A DNA stretch of 64,000 bases, taken from assembly GCF_007565055.1 (NCBI RefSeq), contig NC_044566.1, forward strand, positions 63,281,064 to 63,345,063, written 5' to 3'. Made by a program: the position numbers and the translations under genes. Every line of letters starts with the position of its first letter. The first letter of the stretch is position 1. Shown piece by piece: positions 23,641-34,631 of the stretch. This DNA is from Rhinopithecus roxellana (Eukaryota; Chordata; Mammalia; Primates; Cercopithecidae). The notes under the pieces were generated by a model. The model made no database searches. It was not told the origin of the DNA and saw only the letters and a program-made list of their open reading frames with translations.

Positions 23641-23726
23641 GAGGTAGTTATAGGAATGGATGTATGCTGCTGCAGATGTAGTTACAGGATGGATGTCTGC
23701 TGGATATAGTTATAGGAATGCTTCTC
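23641..23726 (+). repeat. Local imperfect triplication in the L2
   Basis: Three diverged copies of 'tagttataggaatg', spaced by 'gatgtatgctgctgcagatg' and a similar segment. It looks like a small internal duplication after insertion. Confidence 0.55.
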
Positions 23727-23990
23727 AACATGACCAAACCCAAACTCATCAAAGCCCCATCAATAAAACTCATCAAAGCCCCCGTACAATCCTGTACACA
23801 GTGTGAAATGGCACCTTCTGACTCAATCATTCCTATTGTAACCCCCTAGTTCAGGCTCCCATTAACTCTCTCCTGCTAACTGCTGCCTGTTACAGGAGCC
23901 CAAATAACCTTCTGATATAACCATATAAATTATTTTATTTTTCCTTGCAAAAAAAAAAAAAAAAAGAGAAATTATCAATCTCTTCACTCT

Positions 23991-26009
23991 GTCTACTGCC
24001 TTCAGAAAAATACCACAAGGGATTTTATGAACCTTCCCAGAAGATGGCCTACACATGTTACAACAATGCAAGAAAGCACGTATGGCTGGCAAAGTTCCCA
24101 TGAGAAGCAAGATTCATCTAGAAGCTATGTTTGTTTGCTTTTCGATATTCTCACTCTGCCACAGTCTCAAGTGAAATTCGAGTTGTGACAAAATGTGACC
24201 TCTGACCTAGAGTTTCTGCTAAGATAAAAGCAACAAAATGTATGAAAACGTTTCCTCCTCTTCCTTTCCGCCTCCTTGCATCTCCTCATCTTTGTTCTGG
24301 TACTGGACTAATAATCCAAGATGCTCGGCATTAGAGAGAGGGTAAGAGCAAGAAAATAACTTCCAAGCATCTCATAGCTCTGCATTTTACAGAAAAAAGC
24401 AAGGCAGTAAAACCTTTGCACTGTTCTCTGTTATTGTTCTAAAATTTGTATCTTACTAAGACACAGAAAAAAATAACAAAAGTAAAGTCTGGCCCAGAGG
24501 GAAAGCATCATTAATTTTGGCAGAACCAAGATGTCTCATGCCCAGTTTCCCTTCTCCAAACTACTTTATTCACCATTATCATATTAATTTTCCTTGAATA
24601 CAATTCTATTATTCCTTACTTAAGACCATAAGTGGTTCCATCTTTTTTTAACAGAATAAAGTCACAGAATACCAGCTCGAGAGCCCAAATTGGTCAATTC
24701 ATTTAATCCAATCCCTCTGAACTTTATGATAAAAATCTGAGTCCAGTAAGGTTAACTGACTTTCCCAAAGACGATTCCATTATTGAAAATGCTGGGGTTT
24801 ATGCATATTACACATGCTAATATGCCATATTTCTTATCTAAAATATGATTTCCATAGCTCCCGGTATCTTTTCTTCATTAAACATATTGAATGGGCTAGA
24901 ACATCCTAGAATATGGCACTTATAAACTTTATAAACCTCTAGAGAAACAATATGATTTCTAAGTTAGATCCAGATATCTGAGTTAAGGTGACAAACTAGG
25001 AGTTACTGAAGCAATAAGAAAATATTTTCACTCATTAAAGGCAATGCTCAAAAATACTCAGAAAAAAATGTTCTCCTTTGTAAATGTGTGGGAAGGAAGC
25101 AAAGAAAACAGGAAAGAGAAAGAACTGAATGTGTGGGAATAATTGGGAAAATTAACAGCAAGATTCAGTAAAAGTGATTCTATTTTTTTCTCATAAAGAA
25201 TACTTTAAATTTCATAATTACAGATTCCAGGGAACTAGATACTGAAATCCATCAGTGACATTTGTTTGACTTCCGCATTTCCAGAGGAAATCAGAAGCTT
25301 ATTTTAGTTTTTGTTCTCACTCTTCTCTTTTTCACCCACCCAAATTGGGTTGAGATGTTTGACAAAGTAAGCCCTAGTACAATGGAAATTAGGCTCTAGC
25401 AAAATGAGAAGCTGTGCAAAGCCCTTTAAGTACTGTGAAATCAAACGTTCCCATTCTTCCAACAGACATTGAAAAGGCACAGAAATAAAATCAGATCCAA
25501 CTCTCACTTTCTATTTTGAGCAGAGGTTTTAAATGCCATCAGCTTAGATTAATGTATTAGTCACCTTGCATAAGTATGTTTCATTTACAGGGAAGCCAAG
25601 TGAATATATTCACTCAAATGGTAATGTGCTAAAGGCATGGCATAGCCTTTTTAAATAAAGAAATCAAAACATGATTTTCCTTGTCTATATTTTGTCAATG
25701 TCCAAACCACTACAAGTTTACAACTCAGAAGAAAGAGATTGCCATGAAAATCAAATGATCAACCTCCAGTTTCATGTCTCAGAAATGATATGTTTTTTAG
25801 CTTAACACTCACTCAGAAGGCTATTCGCCATACATGTGCGAGGTGATTATAACAATTCAGAACCGGAATATATGTTGTGTGCCTGATTCAGATGTCACAG
25901 AAGCATTTTCTTTCCTCCATGAGAGATACATTAATGGTCATCTTCCAATTGAGCTTCTGAATCCTTACGCACATGGCCAATGGATGGAAATGCCCACAAA
26001 AACATTATT
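23991..26009. other. Repeat-poor unassigned DNA
   Basis: About 2 kb with only a possible antisense MIR scrap at 24690-24785 ('tctgagtccagtaaggttaa', 'ctgactttcccaaag'). It contains the DR1-type site at 24196-24208. No exon recognised. Confidence 0.4.
24196..24208 (-). promoter_or_regulatory. Perfect DR1 nuclear-receptor motif
   Basis: Minus strand reads AGGTCAGAGGTCA: two perfect AGGTCA half-sites with one-base spacing, the consensus for RXR heterodimers and HNF4-type receptors. It lies in unique DNA, not in an Alu. Function is unproven. Confidence 0.45.
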
Positions 26010-26275
26010 ATTATTGGGCAAAGCCCTTTTCTAAGTACTTTGCAGATATTAATTCCATCTGATGCTCCCATCGACCCTACTGATGGTTTAACTTATTTTA
26101 ATCATTATTAATATTATTATTATTTTGCAATGAGGAAACAGAGGCACAGAAAAAGTAAGTAACTTGCTCAAAGTCACGAAGCTAGCAAACAGCAGAGGTG
26201 AGATGCGAGCCCAGGCAGTGTATCTCCGGAGTCTGCACTCTTCACCACTACTGTATCATCTCTTCAGTATGGGGA
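26010..26275 (-). mobile_element. MIR SINE, antisense
   Basis: 'tctaagtactttgcagatat', 'gcaatgaggaaacagaggca', 'taacttgctcaaagtcacga' and 'gagcccaggcagtgt' match antisense MIR almost end to end, with an ATT-rich expansion at 26095-26127. Confidence 0.8.
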
Positions 26276-26669
26276 GGTATTGGTTAAAGGGTTCAAAGTT
26301 TCAGGTATTCAGGATGAGTAAGTTCTGGAGATCTAATAAACAGCATAAGGTTGATCATTAATAACACTTTATTATGTACTTGAAATTTCCAAAGAAGGTA
26401 GATCTTAAATGTTCTCACCACACACACACACACACATATACACAGAAGAGGTAACTATGTGAGGTGATGGATATGTGAATTAACTTGATTGTAGTAATCA
26501 TTTCACAATGCATATGTACATCAAAACATCATGATGTAAATATAATACACAATCTTTGTTATAATTAAAAAAGGTTAGAAGAAAAAAAAAGGTTGTCTAA
26601 GAGCCTTCTAGGGACCACTAAATGTAAAAATAAAATAAAACAAAAAAGAAATGAAAACTAATACAGAGA
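26276..26669. other. Unassigned DNA with a short CA microsatellite
   Basis: CA run at 26418-26438. Otherwise A/T-rich and unassigned. Confidence 0.45.
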
Positions 26670-26870
26670 GAAGGTGGAGTTTAAACTTCTTCTACGGAAA
26701 TGTTCAAACATACACAAGTCAAGGAGTACAATGAATCTTCATGGTTCCATCATCCAGCTTCAAATATTTTCAAATATTTGTCAATCTTTTTTCACCTATC
26801 TTCTCCCACCTCTAGTTTTTTTTCCCCTTTGGTGGAGTATTTTATAGCAAATTCAAAAGGTTGTCAATTA
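26670..26870 (-). mobile_element. Possible antisense old LINE fragment
   Basis: 'ttcaaacatacacaagtcaa', 'catcatccagcttcaaatat' and 'ttggtggagtattttatagc' recall a widespread antisense L1M-type sequence. Family not fixed. Confidence 0.4.
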
Positions 26871-27886
26871 CCTAAAACCAATGTGGAAGAATTCCATCTG
26901 AAGACATAATGTAGTAGTGCTGAGCCAGCCTGGAGAGGACCTGCAGGGCCTGAGGTCTTTCTTCACCTCACTCAAGGTACATGGATACTTCCCCCTTCCT
27001 GTGCCTCCTCCCTCCCCTGCCCACCACATGCTGTGTGGTCTTCAAATCATAGCCTTGCTAACATTTCCCTGCACGGCTTTATGTGCATAACCCTGTCTCA
27101 CCACTCCCCGCAAGGGTTAGTGAGGACTCACCCTTGTCCAGGTCATGGCAGCCCCGGTGCTGAGCTTATGCTTACCACAAAGAATACGCTAAAAGAATGT
27201 AGGATCAGGAAAGGGAAAGCAGATAATCTAATCTTCAGAAAACAAGCCAGCCAAGAAAACTGAAGCAGTTCAACTAGACATTATTTGTACTATAAATAAA
27301 AATGTTCCCCAAACCTTCAGTTTATCTTATAAACAGAAATGGCCAACATCCTTAAAAATAAAACAAAACATGCTTACAATCTAATCCTATCTCTGGGTGG
27401 AAATCATCATTGAGTGTTTCTGAAGAGAATGAACAAAGACATCATTAACAGTAATATCAAACAGGCAATGGCTTCTCTAAGGTCTGACCTCACAAGCCAC
27501 CTTCGGCTGCTTTTTCCATGAATAAAAAATGATTCTCTCTTTGCTGATGAACATGAGATGGGTTAATGGCTGTTTCTGTAACAGTTATTAGTAACATTTC
27601 TTGTCAACCCTGATCTTATTTAAAATGCATGTCAGATGTAGAAAATCAAATGTTATGTATGTAAATGTATTTTATAGTATTCATCAGTGTACACCCTAAA
27701 GTTAACATTGCAAAAAGCTTTCATATTAACCTTCATTTTCATTGATCAGACTTCCAAAAGGCTAGCAATTTTCCACTTCAGATTATTATCGCCAGAATCC
27801 AAATCCTATTCCATAATTAAAAGAACAAGTACTTATTTTAAATATTAAAACAAGAAATAAAACTCTAGAATTTAATGAGAATATCT
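26871..27886. other. Unassigned non-coding DNA
   Basis: No repeat family or exon recognised. Contains C-rich text at 26985-27030 and A/T-rich text after 27260. Confidence 0.4.
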
Positions 27887-27920
27887 ATGCTTGATATTAG
27901 CCAAAAGGCCGAGAATCGAT
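27887..27920 (-). pseudogene. Truncated U2 snRNA retrocopy (first ~33 bases)
   Basis: The minus strand begins ATCGATTCTCGGCCTTTTGG and continues CTAATATCAAG. This is the 5' end of U2 snRNA (ATCGCTTCTCGGCCTTTTGG, then CTAAGATCAAG) with two or three changes. The match ends after about 33 nt. The 15-base flank ttaatgagaatatct occurs directly on both sides (27872-27886 and 27920-27934), a target-site duplication that shows insertion by the L1 machinery. There is no promoter and no 3' body of U2, so it is not functional. Confidence 0.85.
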
Positions 27921-27934
27921 TAATGAGAATATCT

Positions 27935-28426
27935 AACCTCGTCAAATCAAGACATCTAAGTTTGGAAATTTTGAAATTCTCTCAGGAATAGCCTCAAAAG
28001 TAGGGTTTTAGCCCAATTATTTAAAAACAATTAAGTATATGCAAGGAGATATATAGGTTACTGGACACTTGTGAGACTACTAAGTCAGTCTTTATGATGT
28101 TTATCTCTGAATATATTTAGAGTTCAAAGAGTTTTCTACTCTTTGACTTATGTAAATTACCTCTATGTATACCACAGTCAATAAAAATAACATTTTAGAG
28201 GTCCTCGAAAACTGTGAGAGCCATAATTATGAGCTTCATCAACTATCAAAATCCAAGAATAAAGTAAAAATATGTTCCCAATACAAAACACTCTCAAAGA
28301 TACCTAAGTCAAAAATCTCTTTTTCCATGCCCTTACGTAAGAGAAAAAGTTTCTGTTGGGAGATAACTTCCCTTAAAATTCTACTATTGTAAAGGACAGT
28401 GTCCTTTAGTGTGAGAGATACTAAAA
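27935..28426. other. Unassigned non-coding DNA
   Basis: A/T-rich, no recognised repeat. Confidence 0.4.
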
Positions 28427-29760
28427 TTATTAAGAGGCATAGCCCCTACCCCCTAAGAGCTTATAGTCTGTAGGGGAGAGAGGACATAAAAACAAATAAC
28501 TACAAGAGCTAGTAGGTAATAAAAGTGATACAAGTCAAGAGCCCTAGGGGTTTCCAGAAACAAAAAAATCACATTGAGGGATTTTTAGAGGAAGTAAAAT
28601 TTGCAATGTACCTAAAAGTGATAGAATCTGCAGAGAGAGATGGCAGGTGGTGGGGGTAGGGATAGAAAGCTGGGGGAGGTGTATTCCAGAGATGAATGGT
28701 TTAAATCAAAACCAAAAGGCAGGAAAGCACAAAGCCCTCATAAAAAAACGTGAGCAACATATTTTTGCTACTCACATTTGGCTAGTTGGGAGTATATGTC
28801 AGGATGGTATGCAGGAAAGGTGGGAGGGCCAGGTCATGGAGGACCTGAAGTCTGACAGGTGAAGCAGGCATAGGGGCACCATGCAGCAATCGAAACAGGG
28901 TCAAAGGGAAAATTACCAAGGACCATGTACTTTGTGGATTAGAAAGCCAAGGTGTGCCAGGAATAGCTCAGGTGAGCACTACCACAGTTTTAACAGAGAT
29001 GAGGAGAGAGAAGAATGAGGATGGGGCAAGTGCCAGAGAAAAGGAATTTACCAGAAATGATGAGTGAACAGAAAATAAGGCAAAAAGCAGGCATGACATG
29101 GCCAAGTGCAGTGGCTCACACCTGTAATCCCAGCACTTTGGGAGCCCAAGGTGGGTGGATCACGACGTCAGGAGTTCAAGACCAGCCTGGTCAAGATGGT
29201 GAAACCCTGTCTCTACTAAAAATACAAAAACTAGCTGGGTGTGGTGGCATGTGCCTGTAATCTCAACTACTCAGGAGACTGAGGCAGAGAACTGCTTAAA
29301 CCTGGGAGGCAGAGGCTGCAGTGAGACAAGATCGTGCCACTGCACTCCAGGCAACAGAGCAAGACTCTGTCTCCTCCCCCCACCAAAAAAAAGCAGGCAT
29401 GACATAATGCTGATTTTGAAATTCCCAGTCTGGGTTGCCAGGAGATCACAGATACCATTAAAAGATAGAGCAACTTCCAGAGAAGGTTTTGGTTTGTACT
29501 AAAAACTGAAGAATTTGTTTTCTGAAAAAGTGTTCAGTTTGCAGTGAGTTGGGCCACCCGGCTAGAGATACTTGATGGCTCATTTGAAATGTAGGTAAGT
29601 AGTTCTAGAGGGACATCAGAGCTAGAGATAGACATGAGCATTGTGTCCCAACTGCTAAGGTCTGAAACTGTGGATCAGATGACAAGGTGAAGACTAGAGA
29701 GACCTGAACAGACACATTCTGAGAACAAATCTTGGGGAGCTCAAACATGTGGGCTCAGCA
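28427..29760 (-). mobile_element. L2 LINE, antisense, split by an Alu
   Basis: 'cctaagagcttatagtctgt' and 'gggagagaggacataaaaac' are the antisense L2 3' region. 'ggccaggtcatggaggacct' and, past the Alu, 'gacatcagagctagagatag' belong further inside the ORF. Order and orientation are collinear across the Alu, so this is one long worn L2. Confidence 0.65.
29100..29392 (+). mobile_element. AluS-like element
   Basis: 'ggccaagtgcagtggctcac' to 'ctctgtctcctccccccacc' and a short A tail. The 3' end is altered by a C-rich insert before the tail. Target-site duplication aaaaagcaggcatgacat on both sides (29082-29099 and about 29388-29405). Confidence 0.9.
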
Positions 29761-30548
29761 CCCAGGAGACAAACAGCGCCACGATGAAGCGGCAGGCTAC
29801 ACCAGGAACGGCAGCTCCTCAGATTCAGGAAGTTTTCTGAATGCACCAACAGCACCGCTCCCCTTCCAAAGATCTCCTCGAGTTCATTCCACCTTCCAAA
29901 AGGCTGTCTGGCTTACAATCCCTTCTGAGAAACGACCTGATAGCCTCATCAGAAATTAACTCTCCACTTCATGCCACTTTTCAGGCTCTGAATACATACA
30001 TCCTTTGCCAGGATCATTTATGCGAACGTCAGCCTCTCCGCCCACCTCCCCAGCTGTATCTCTACTTCACTATCATCCAAATACTTCTGTACGGCAGGAA
30101 AAAAAAAAAAAAAAGGAGAAAAACTTCTAATTTTTATTTTTTACTTGTTTTTCCAAATTCTTTGCCCCATGATTTCTGTTCTTAGGTTATGCCATGGAGA
30201 ACACACGGCAGTATGGCAGTACTTGAAAAGAGAGGAAGAAGAGAAATGGGAAAGGAAAGCTGCAAATACCACATTCTCCATGTACTTCTCTGATAGATAT
30301 TTTCTGTTTCTCGGGCACCCAGTAAATGAAGTGCTATTCAGAATACATGATGACATAGGATTTTCCACATAAATTATTCTATCCTTGGGTGATATGATCT
30401 ATTTTCATTAATGATTAATTTATGAAACCTACGTCATCCTATTTTCCCTCTGCACACGTTCCTAAAGGTTTTGACTTTAAGTCACATCTGCCTACCCACT
30501 GGGAAAATCAAGTCTATCCCTAATTACTGATTAATGTGACAACCAAGT
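29761..30548. other. Unassigned DNA with an A run
   Basis: Poly(A)-like run at 30101-30116. Surroundings are not recognised as a retrocopy of a known gene. Confidence 0.4.
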
Positions 30549-30550
30549 AC

Positions 30551-30782
30551 AGGTCGAGTATCCCTTATCCAAAACTCCTGGAACCAGAATTGTTTTGAAT
30601 TTTGGAATTTTTCAGATCTTGGAATATTTTTATTATACCAGTTGAGCATCTCAAACCCCAAAATCCAAAACCCAAAATGTTCCAATGACTATTTCCCTTG
30701 GGCATTGTGTCAACGTTCAAAATAATTTTGGATTTTGAAGCATTTCGAATTTCAGATTTTCTGATTTGGGATGCACAACCTG
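30551..30782. mobile_element. Tigger-group MITE (MER28/Tigger2-like)
   Basis: 232 bases bounded by CAGGT..ACCTG and flanked by TA on each side (30549-30550, 30783-30784), the target duplication of mariner/pogo transposons. Left end 'caggtcgagtatcccttatc' and right end 'tgatttgggatgcacaacct' are inverted copies of each other. The subfamily name is from memory. Confidence 0.75.
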
Positions 30783-30874
30783 TATACATTAGGCAATAGT
30801 ATGTTTTCTACTCTAAATTCTATAGTACAGTCATTATTTTTATCAGTAAGTTTCTATCACCTAAACTATATTTG

Positions 30875-30912
30875 GGATCTTTTTTTCATCTCTGGATCTT
30901 TTTTTCATCTCT
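30875..30912 (+). repeat. Exact 19-base tandem duplication
   Basis: 'ggatctttttttcatctct' occurs twice in a row without a mismatch, followed by a partial third start 'gga'. Confidence 0.9.
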
Positions 30913-31454
30913 GGACATTATAAAAGAACTAAGGAGCCACAACTTGGGTCAGACCTATGATGTTAAGTTTATGCTTAAGTTCTAAGTTAGAAAATTACAT
31001 TCCCTCCTTCAATGTAAATATTTTTTTGAAAAGCTATGGGTCACAAATTTAATTTGTAGTTTTATTCGAGGCTCAAAATGGGCCAACCTCATAATCTTCA
31101 CGTGACAAACTGGTTAGGGAGTGAAGGGCATGCTATCCTGGGGCTCTCCTGGGGGTACAATACACATGCAGGTGCTGTGTGAGTCCACAGGAACTGTGGC
31201 TACTCGTTGAAGATTACAAGGAGACAACCTGAACTCATACAGAGCACTTCCTAATGAGAGCCTCAGAGGTGGCTTCTGCGTAAAGCGGAACCCTCTCTAG
31301 CATTTAAGAGTGTTCCCGCAGGGGCTGGCTGACAACCTGGGAAGCCTGAGGGGCCTCTCAAGTCAGCTCTGACTCTATGATTTGCTTTACTAAAAGAAAG
31401 AAAATATATTCAAAGCATGCACATATCTTCCCTGTATATGGCAGCTTTCAGAAG
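30913..31454. other. Unassigned non-coding DNA
   Basis: No recognised repeat or exon. Confidence 0.4.
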
Positions 31455-31580
31455 GAAACAGAGTAGAAAGAACACCAGCCCAGGACCCAGGGCAGGTCAA
31501 CCTGATCTCAGTTTGCTCAGCTATAAAATGGGTGGTAAACTGGATGGCAAGACACCTTCAAGTTCTGAGGACCTATGCAC
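31455..31580 (+). mobile_element. MIR SINE
   Basis: 'aacctgatctcagtttgctc' and 'agctataaaatgggtggtaa' are a plus-strand MIR core. 5' and 3' parts are faint. Confidence 0.5.
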
Positions 31581-31945
31581 ATAATTCATTTCCCTGTGCC
31601 TGTCTCGTGCCAGAACCTTGTGGAAAAGGTCAAAAGACATAGAAGGGCACCTGACTTAGAAAGCCTCTGCTCAGTGGGGTTGGGCTAATGGCCTGAAGCC
31701 TGAGCCCAGGGTGGATGGGGACTCCACATGGGACAGCTGAGACCCCAAATGGTCCTGCCATCTCATGTCCAGATGCATGGGGCTCTGATTTCCACATTCA
31801 TCATCACTTGCCCCTCAGGACCCAGGGAAACAGCAAGGAAAAGTCCCAGCAGAGCCAAGCTAGCCTAGGAAACACTCATAAATTCACAATGAGTCACTTA
31901 AAAGTGTCCCAATATAGCATGCCACAGTCAGTGTGGACATTGTTT

Positions 31946-32589
31946 AGACTGTTAATATGCACAAGCACCTAAAAATATGAATTATACATTTGCAAATACC
32001 ATATGCACCACATAACGATGCTTCAGTCAACAACAGAACACATACACGACAGTGGTCCTGTAAGATTATAAATGAGCTGAAAAGTTCCTCTTGCCTATAC
32101 TCACTAATTTGTTATAATTGCCTACAGTATTTAGTACAGTAAATGCTCTACAGGTTTGTAGCCTAGGGGCCAAGGTTATACCATATCACCTAGGTGTATA
32201 GTAGGCTATCTCATCTAGGCTTGTGGAAGTACATTCTATGATGTTTGCACCATGAGGACACTGCCTAACAACATATTTCTCAGAACATATCCCCATCATT
32301 AAGCAACGTGTGACTATAGATCCTTACCATGCTCGTGTTTCAGATTTTGAAACATCTACTCTGCATGACATAATCCCTAATTACAGCAGTATTCCTTACA
32401 TGAATCCTATGTGAACATAGTGTCTGCAAAAAGACCAGCTTTCCAAGAAGAAAAAAAGGGACCAATTCTGATACCACATTGGCTGTTCACATGAGCTGAA
32501 CCAGCAAAGCTTTGCTCCAGCAAAGCTTTCCACACATCATCTCTGCAAACACAAGAAAGAACAGACAATGAACAAGCTTGGAGAAGAAA
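31946..32589 (+). repeat. Local direct duplication, copy A (carries a Tigger element)
   Basis: Three blocks recur in order and orientation at 33302-33652: 'agactgttaatatgcac..', 'gtttcagattttgaaac..' and the 62-base block at 32528-32589 beginning 'ttccacacatcatctctg'. The last block differs from its partner at only four positions. The first two are about 75-80% alike. A Tigger element lies between the first and second block in this copy only. Confidence 0.75.
31997..32318 (+). mobile_element. Tigger3-like DNA transposon relic
   Basis: 'accacataacgatgcttcag' at the left, 'aattgcctacagtatttagt' and 'ggtttgtagcctaggggcca' inside, and 'cccatcattaagcaacgtgt' at the right follow an internally deleted Tigger-group element. 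The subfamily is tentative. Confidence 0.7.
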
Positions 32590-33301
32590 GCTTTGTTGGA
32601 AAGATATATACCATATGAGAAGTTGATCGAAGGACTTTCAGCTCTCTCAAGAGCTTCATATTTTGTTTATTCCCTGTCATCAAAGCACCATGTCTTCACT
32701 AAAGAATAGAAACAAAATGTTTCTTGACATTACATCTAATAACAAGTATAGGCATAATGATTAGTAGCACTTAAGACAATTCAAATTCATGGGAGGTTTT
32801 TCTGTGATTTATCGGTGAAGTAAAAATTACATACATAGTATAGGTAGCAGATAATTAAAAATCGATTCTAACATACGTCTCAAAATAGAAAACAATTCTG
32901 GATAGACATTCATATAAAAATGTCACTTTTAATATGAAGTCTTTAAACTGGGAGTTATTTTCTCTAGTACATACAGCTCTTATCCCCTGGGTGTTCAGGG
33001 GTCCCTCTCTAGTATCCTTTGAAGCAGAGGTGAGAAGAAATGCCCTAAGCACACCTGCAATTATTCTGTCCACACCTGTCAGCTCTCGGTCAGCAAAAGC
33101 TGCTGTTATGTGGACATGGCTCCTCTCACCTTGAGGTGAATTTTTTTTTAAGACATCAAAATCTAACTCCTTTGTTCGAAAGATATGTATCATATGATAA
33201 GTTTTTCCTTCATACTACTTTCTCTAAAAGAGAAACATGTCATCGGGAATTTTATTAATAAAAATCATGATAAATAGTTGCTCCTGTATTTTAAAATCAT
33301 C

Positions 33302-33652
33302 AGACTGCTAATACGCACATGCATTTCTAAAAACATGAATTACGCACTTGCAAACAGTTCTTTATTACATTCATGTTTCAGATTTTGAGACCAATTTCTG
33401 TGTAATGATGTCATCACTAATTACAGTGATACTCCTTAAATGTATCCCGTGTGAAAGCAGGCCTGAGCCACGGCACCTTCAGAAAACACCCTTAGAAACT
33501 GTTTACAAACACATCAAGACAAAGGGAAATGTAATGTATTACTTTTAGAAATAACTAGGTAGTAGACCAAAATTTAGGACTATGCAAATGTTCCACACAT
33601 CATCTCTGTAAACACAAGAAAGAACAGAGAATAAACAAGCTTGGACAAGAAA
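33302..33652 (+). repeat. Local direct duplication, copy B (no Tigger)
   Basis: Partner of 31946-32589. Between the first two shared blocks there are only a few bases where copy A holds 320 bases of Tigger, so this copy shows the empty site. A further shared phrase, 'gaaagatat..catatga', occurs after copy A (32598) and before copy B (33179). Confidence 0.75.
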
Positions 33653-34526
33653 CTGACAAAATAATAAATCAATCGATCTCTCTCTCTCTTTCATATTATT
33701 CCAGTTTGATTCAACTTCTACAACTCCTTCAAAACAACTCTCTACATGGAAACCTCTAAGACTTTCCTGGGCCTCTGGCAAGGTCTTGAAAACAACATCT
33801 TAGATGTCATGGTTTCCCAACCAATAACATTGACTTTGAAGTGGAGACTGAGATGGGGTTTGGTCATCAAAGGCACAGTTGAATGGGAAACCTCCAGATC
33901 TTCCTCAGGGACAGCGGTTGTTGTAACATGCTCTGCAGGTTATTAATTCAAACTTTAAAATGCAGTCTACAGTACCAGTCTCAGGAAACGGGCCTCCAAC
34001 AGCATCATCTCGGCTAATGGGGACCTTCCTGGGCATGGACTTAAAGAAGCTTGGCAGTGCTTTGCTACTTTTAACATTATTTATTTAACTTTCAGAAATC
34101 CAGTCAAGTGTTCTGGCAGTGGGAAGGCATTACTGGTAATCACAGGTGACTAAATGATTCTTTCAGCTAATATTAAATATCTAGTATGTTTCATGACAGC
34201 ACAATGTAGTAACACCTTTCTTGGATCTTTCTGTGATTTTTTACCTAGAATCTGCAAAGCAAAGGGCTGCTGGAATCTGTCTCTGGATAAGTCATTTTCT
34301 ACTTCGTAAGAGGAGGTTACAATCTTTTTATCCTGGCACACTAATTCCCCACAACTGATGGTGTAAATGGGCTATTTTTCTTCAGTAGATGAATAACACA
34401 ACCATGGGAAGCTAAGGGAGGTGATCTGAATTCTTAAACAATCATGCAAAGAAAATGACACATAGTTACGCAGGCGCACTGGTTTTAATTCAGTGCAGGT
34501 ACCCCACCCTGCCCCATCCCACTTAC
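33653..34526. other. Unassigned DNA upstream of the exon candidate
   Basis: CT run at 33677-33693. Otherwise unassigned. It would be intron 3' of the exon if that exon is real. Confidence 0.35.
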
Positions 34527-34631
34527 GGGTGGCCGGCCGGCCCTGCTCTGGCTGTGCACTGTCCCCGGACTGGGTGCTGGAGACTGAGGAGACGCTGGAG
34601 CTCCGGACAAAGCCAAACGCCGCCAGCTTGG
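34527..34631 (-). CDS. Putative internal coding exon, gene unknown
   Basis: A GC- and CpG-rich 105-base island in A/T-rich DNA. On the minus strand it is preceded by a pyrimidine-rich tract ending CGTCTCCCAGCAG (acceptor at 34632-34633) and followed by GTAAGT (donor at 34521-34526). One frame is fully open with 34 whole codons and split codons at both ends (2 + 102 + 1), so the exon is symmetric (phase 1-1). It encodes a serine-rich stretch that includes AAFGFVRSSSVSSVSS and then a Gln/Pro-rich part. Such text suits a disordered region of a large protein; I cannot name the gene. No neighbouring exon was found. The opposite strand also offers a weaker acceptor (about 34500) and a GTGAGT donor (34644), so the strand is not certain. 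Confidence 0.4.

Larger units (their letters stand above)
22705..23990 (+). mobile_element. L2 LINE, ORF-internal region, split by an Alu
   Basis: 'catcttcaatcgctccctgg', an A-rich stretch, and 'ccaaacttctcaacagtagt' follow the L2 reverse-transcriptase region. After the Alu the text continues to 'caacatgaccaaacccaaac' and 'gtgaaatggcacc'. Open frames of 93-196 codons in 22322-23001 are L2 remnants. It ends near an A run at 23949-23965. Confidence 0.65.

Noticed and set aside
30094..30120. A-run as a processed-pseudogene tail
   Set aside because: The sequence upstream matches no gene I recognise and no flanking duplication was seen.
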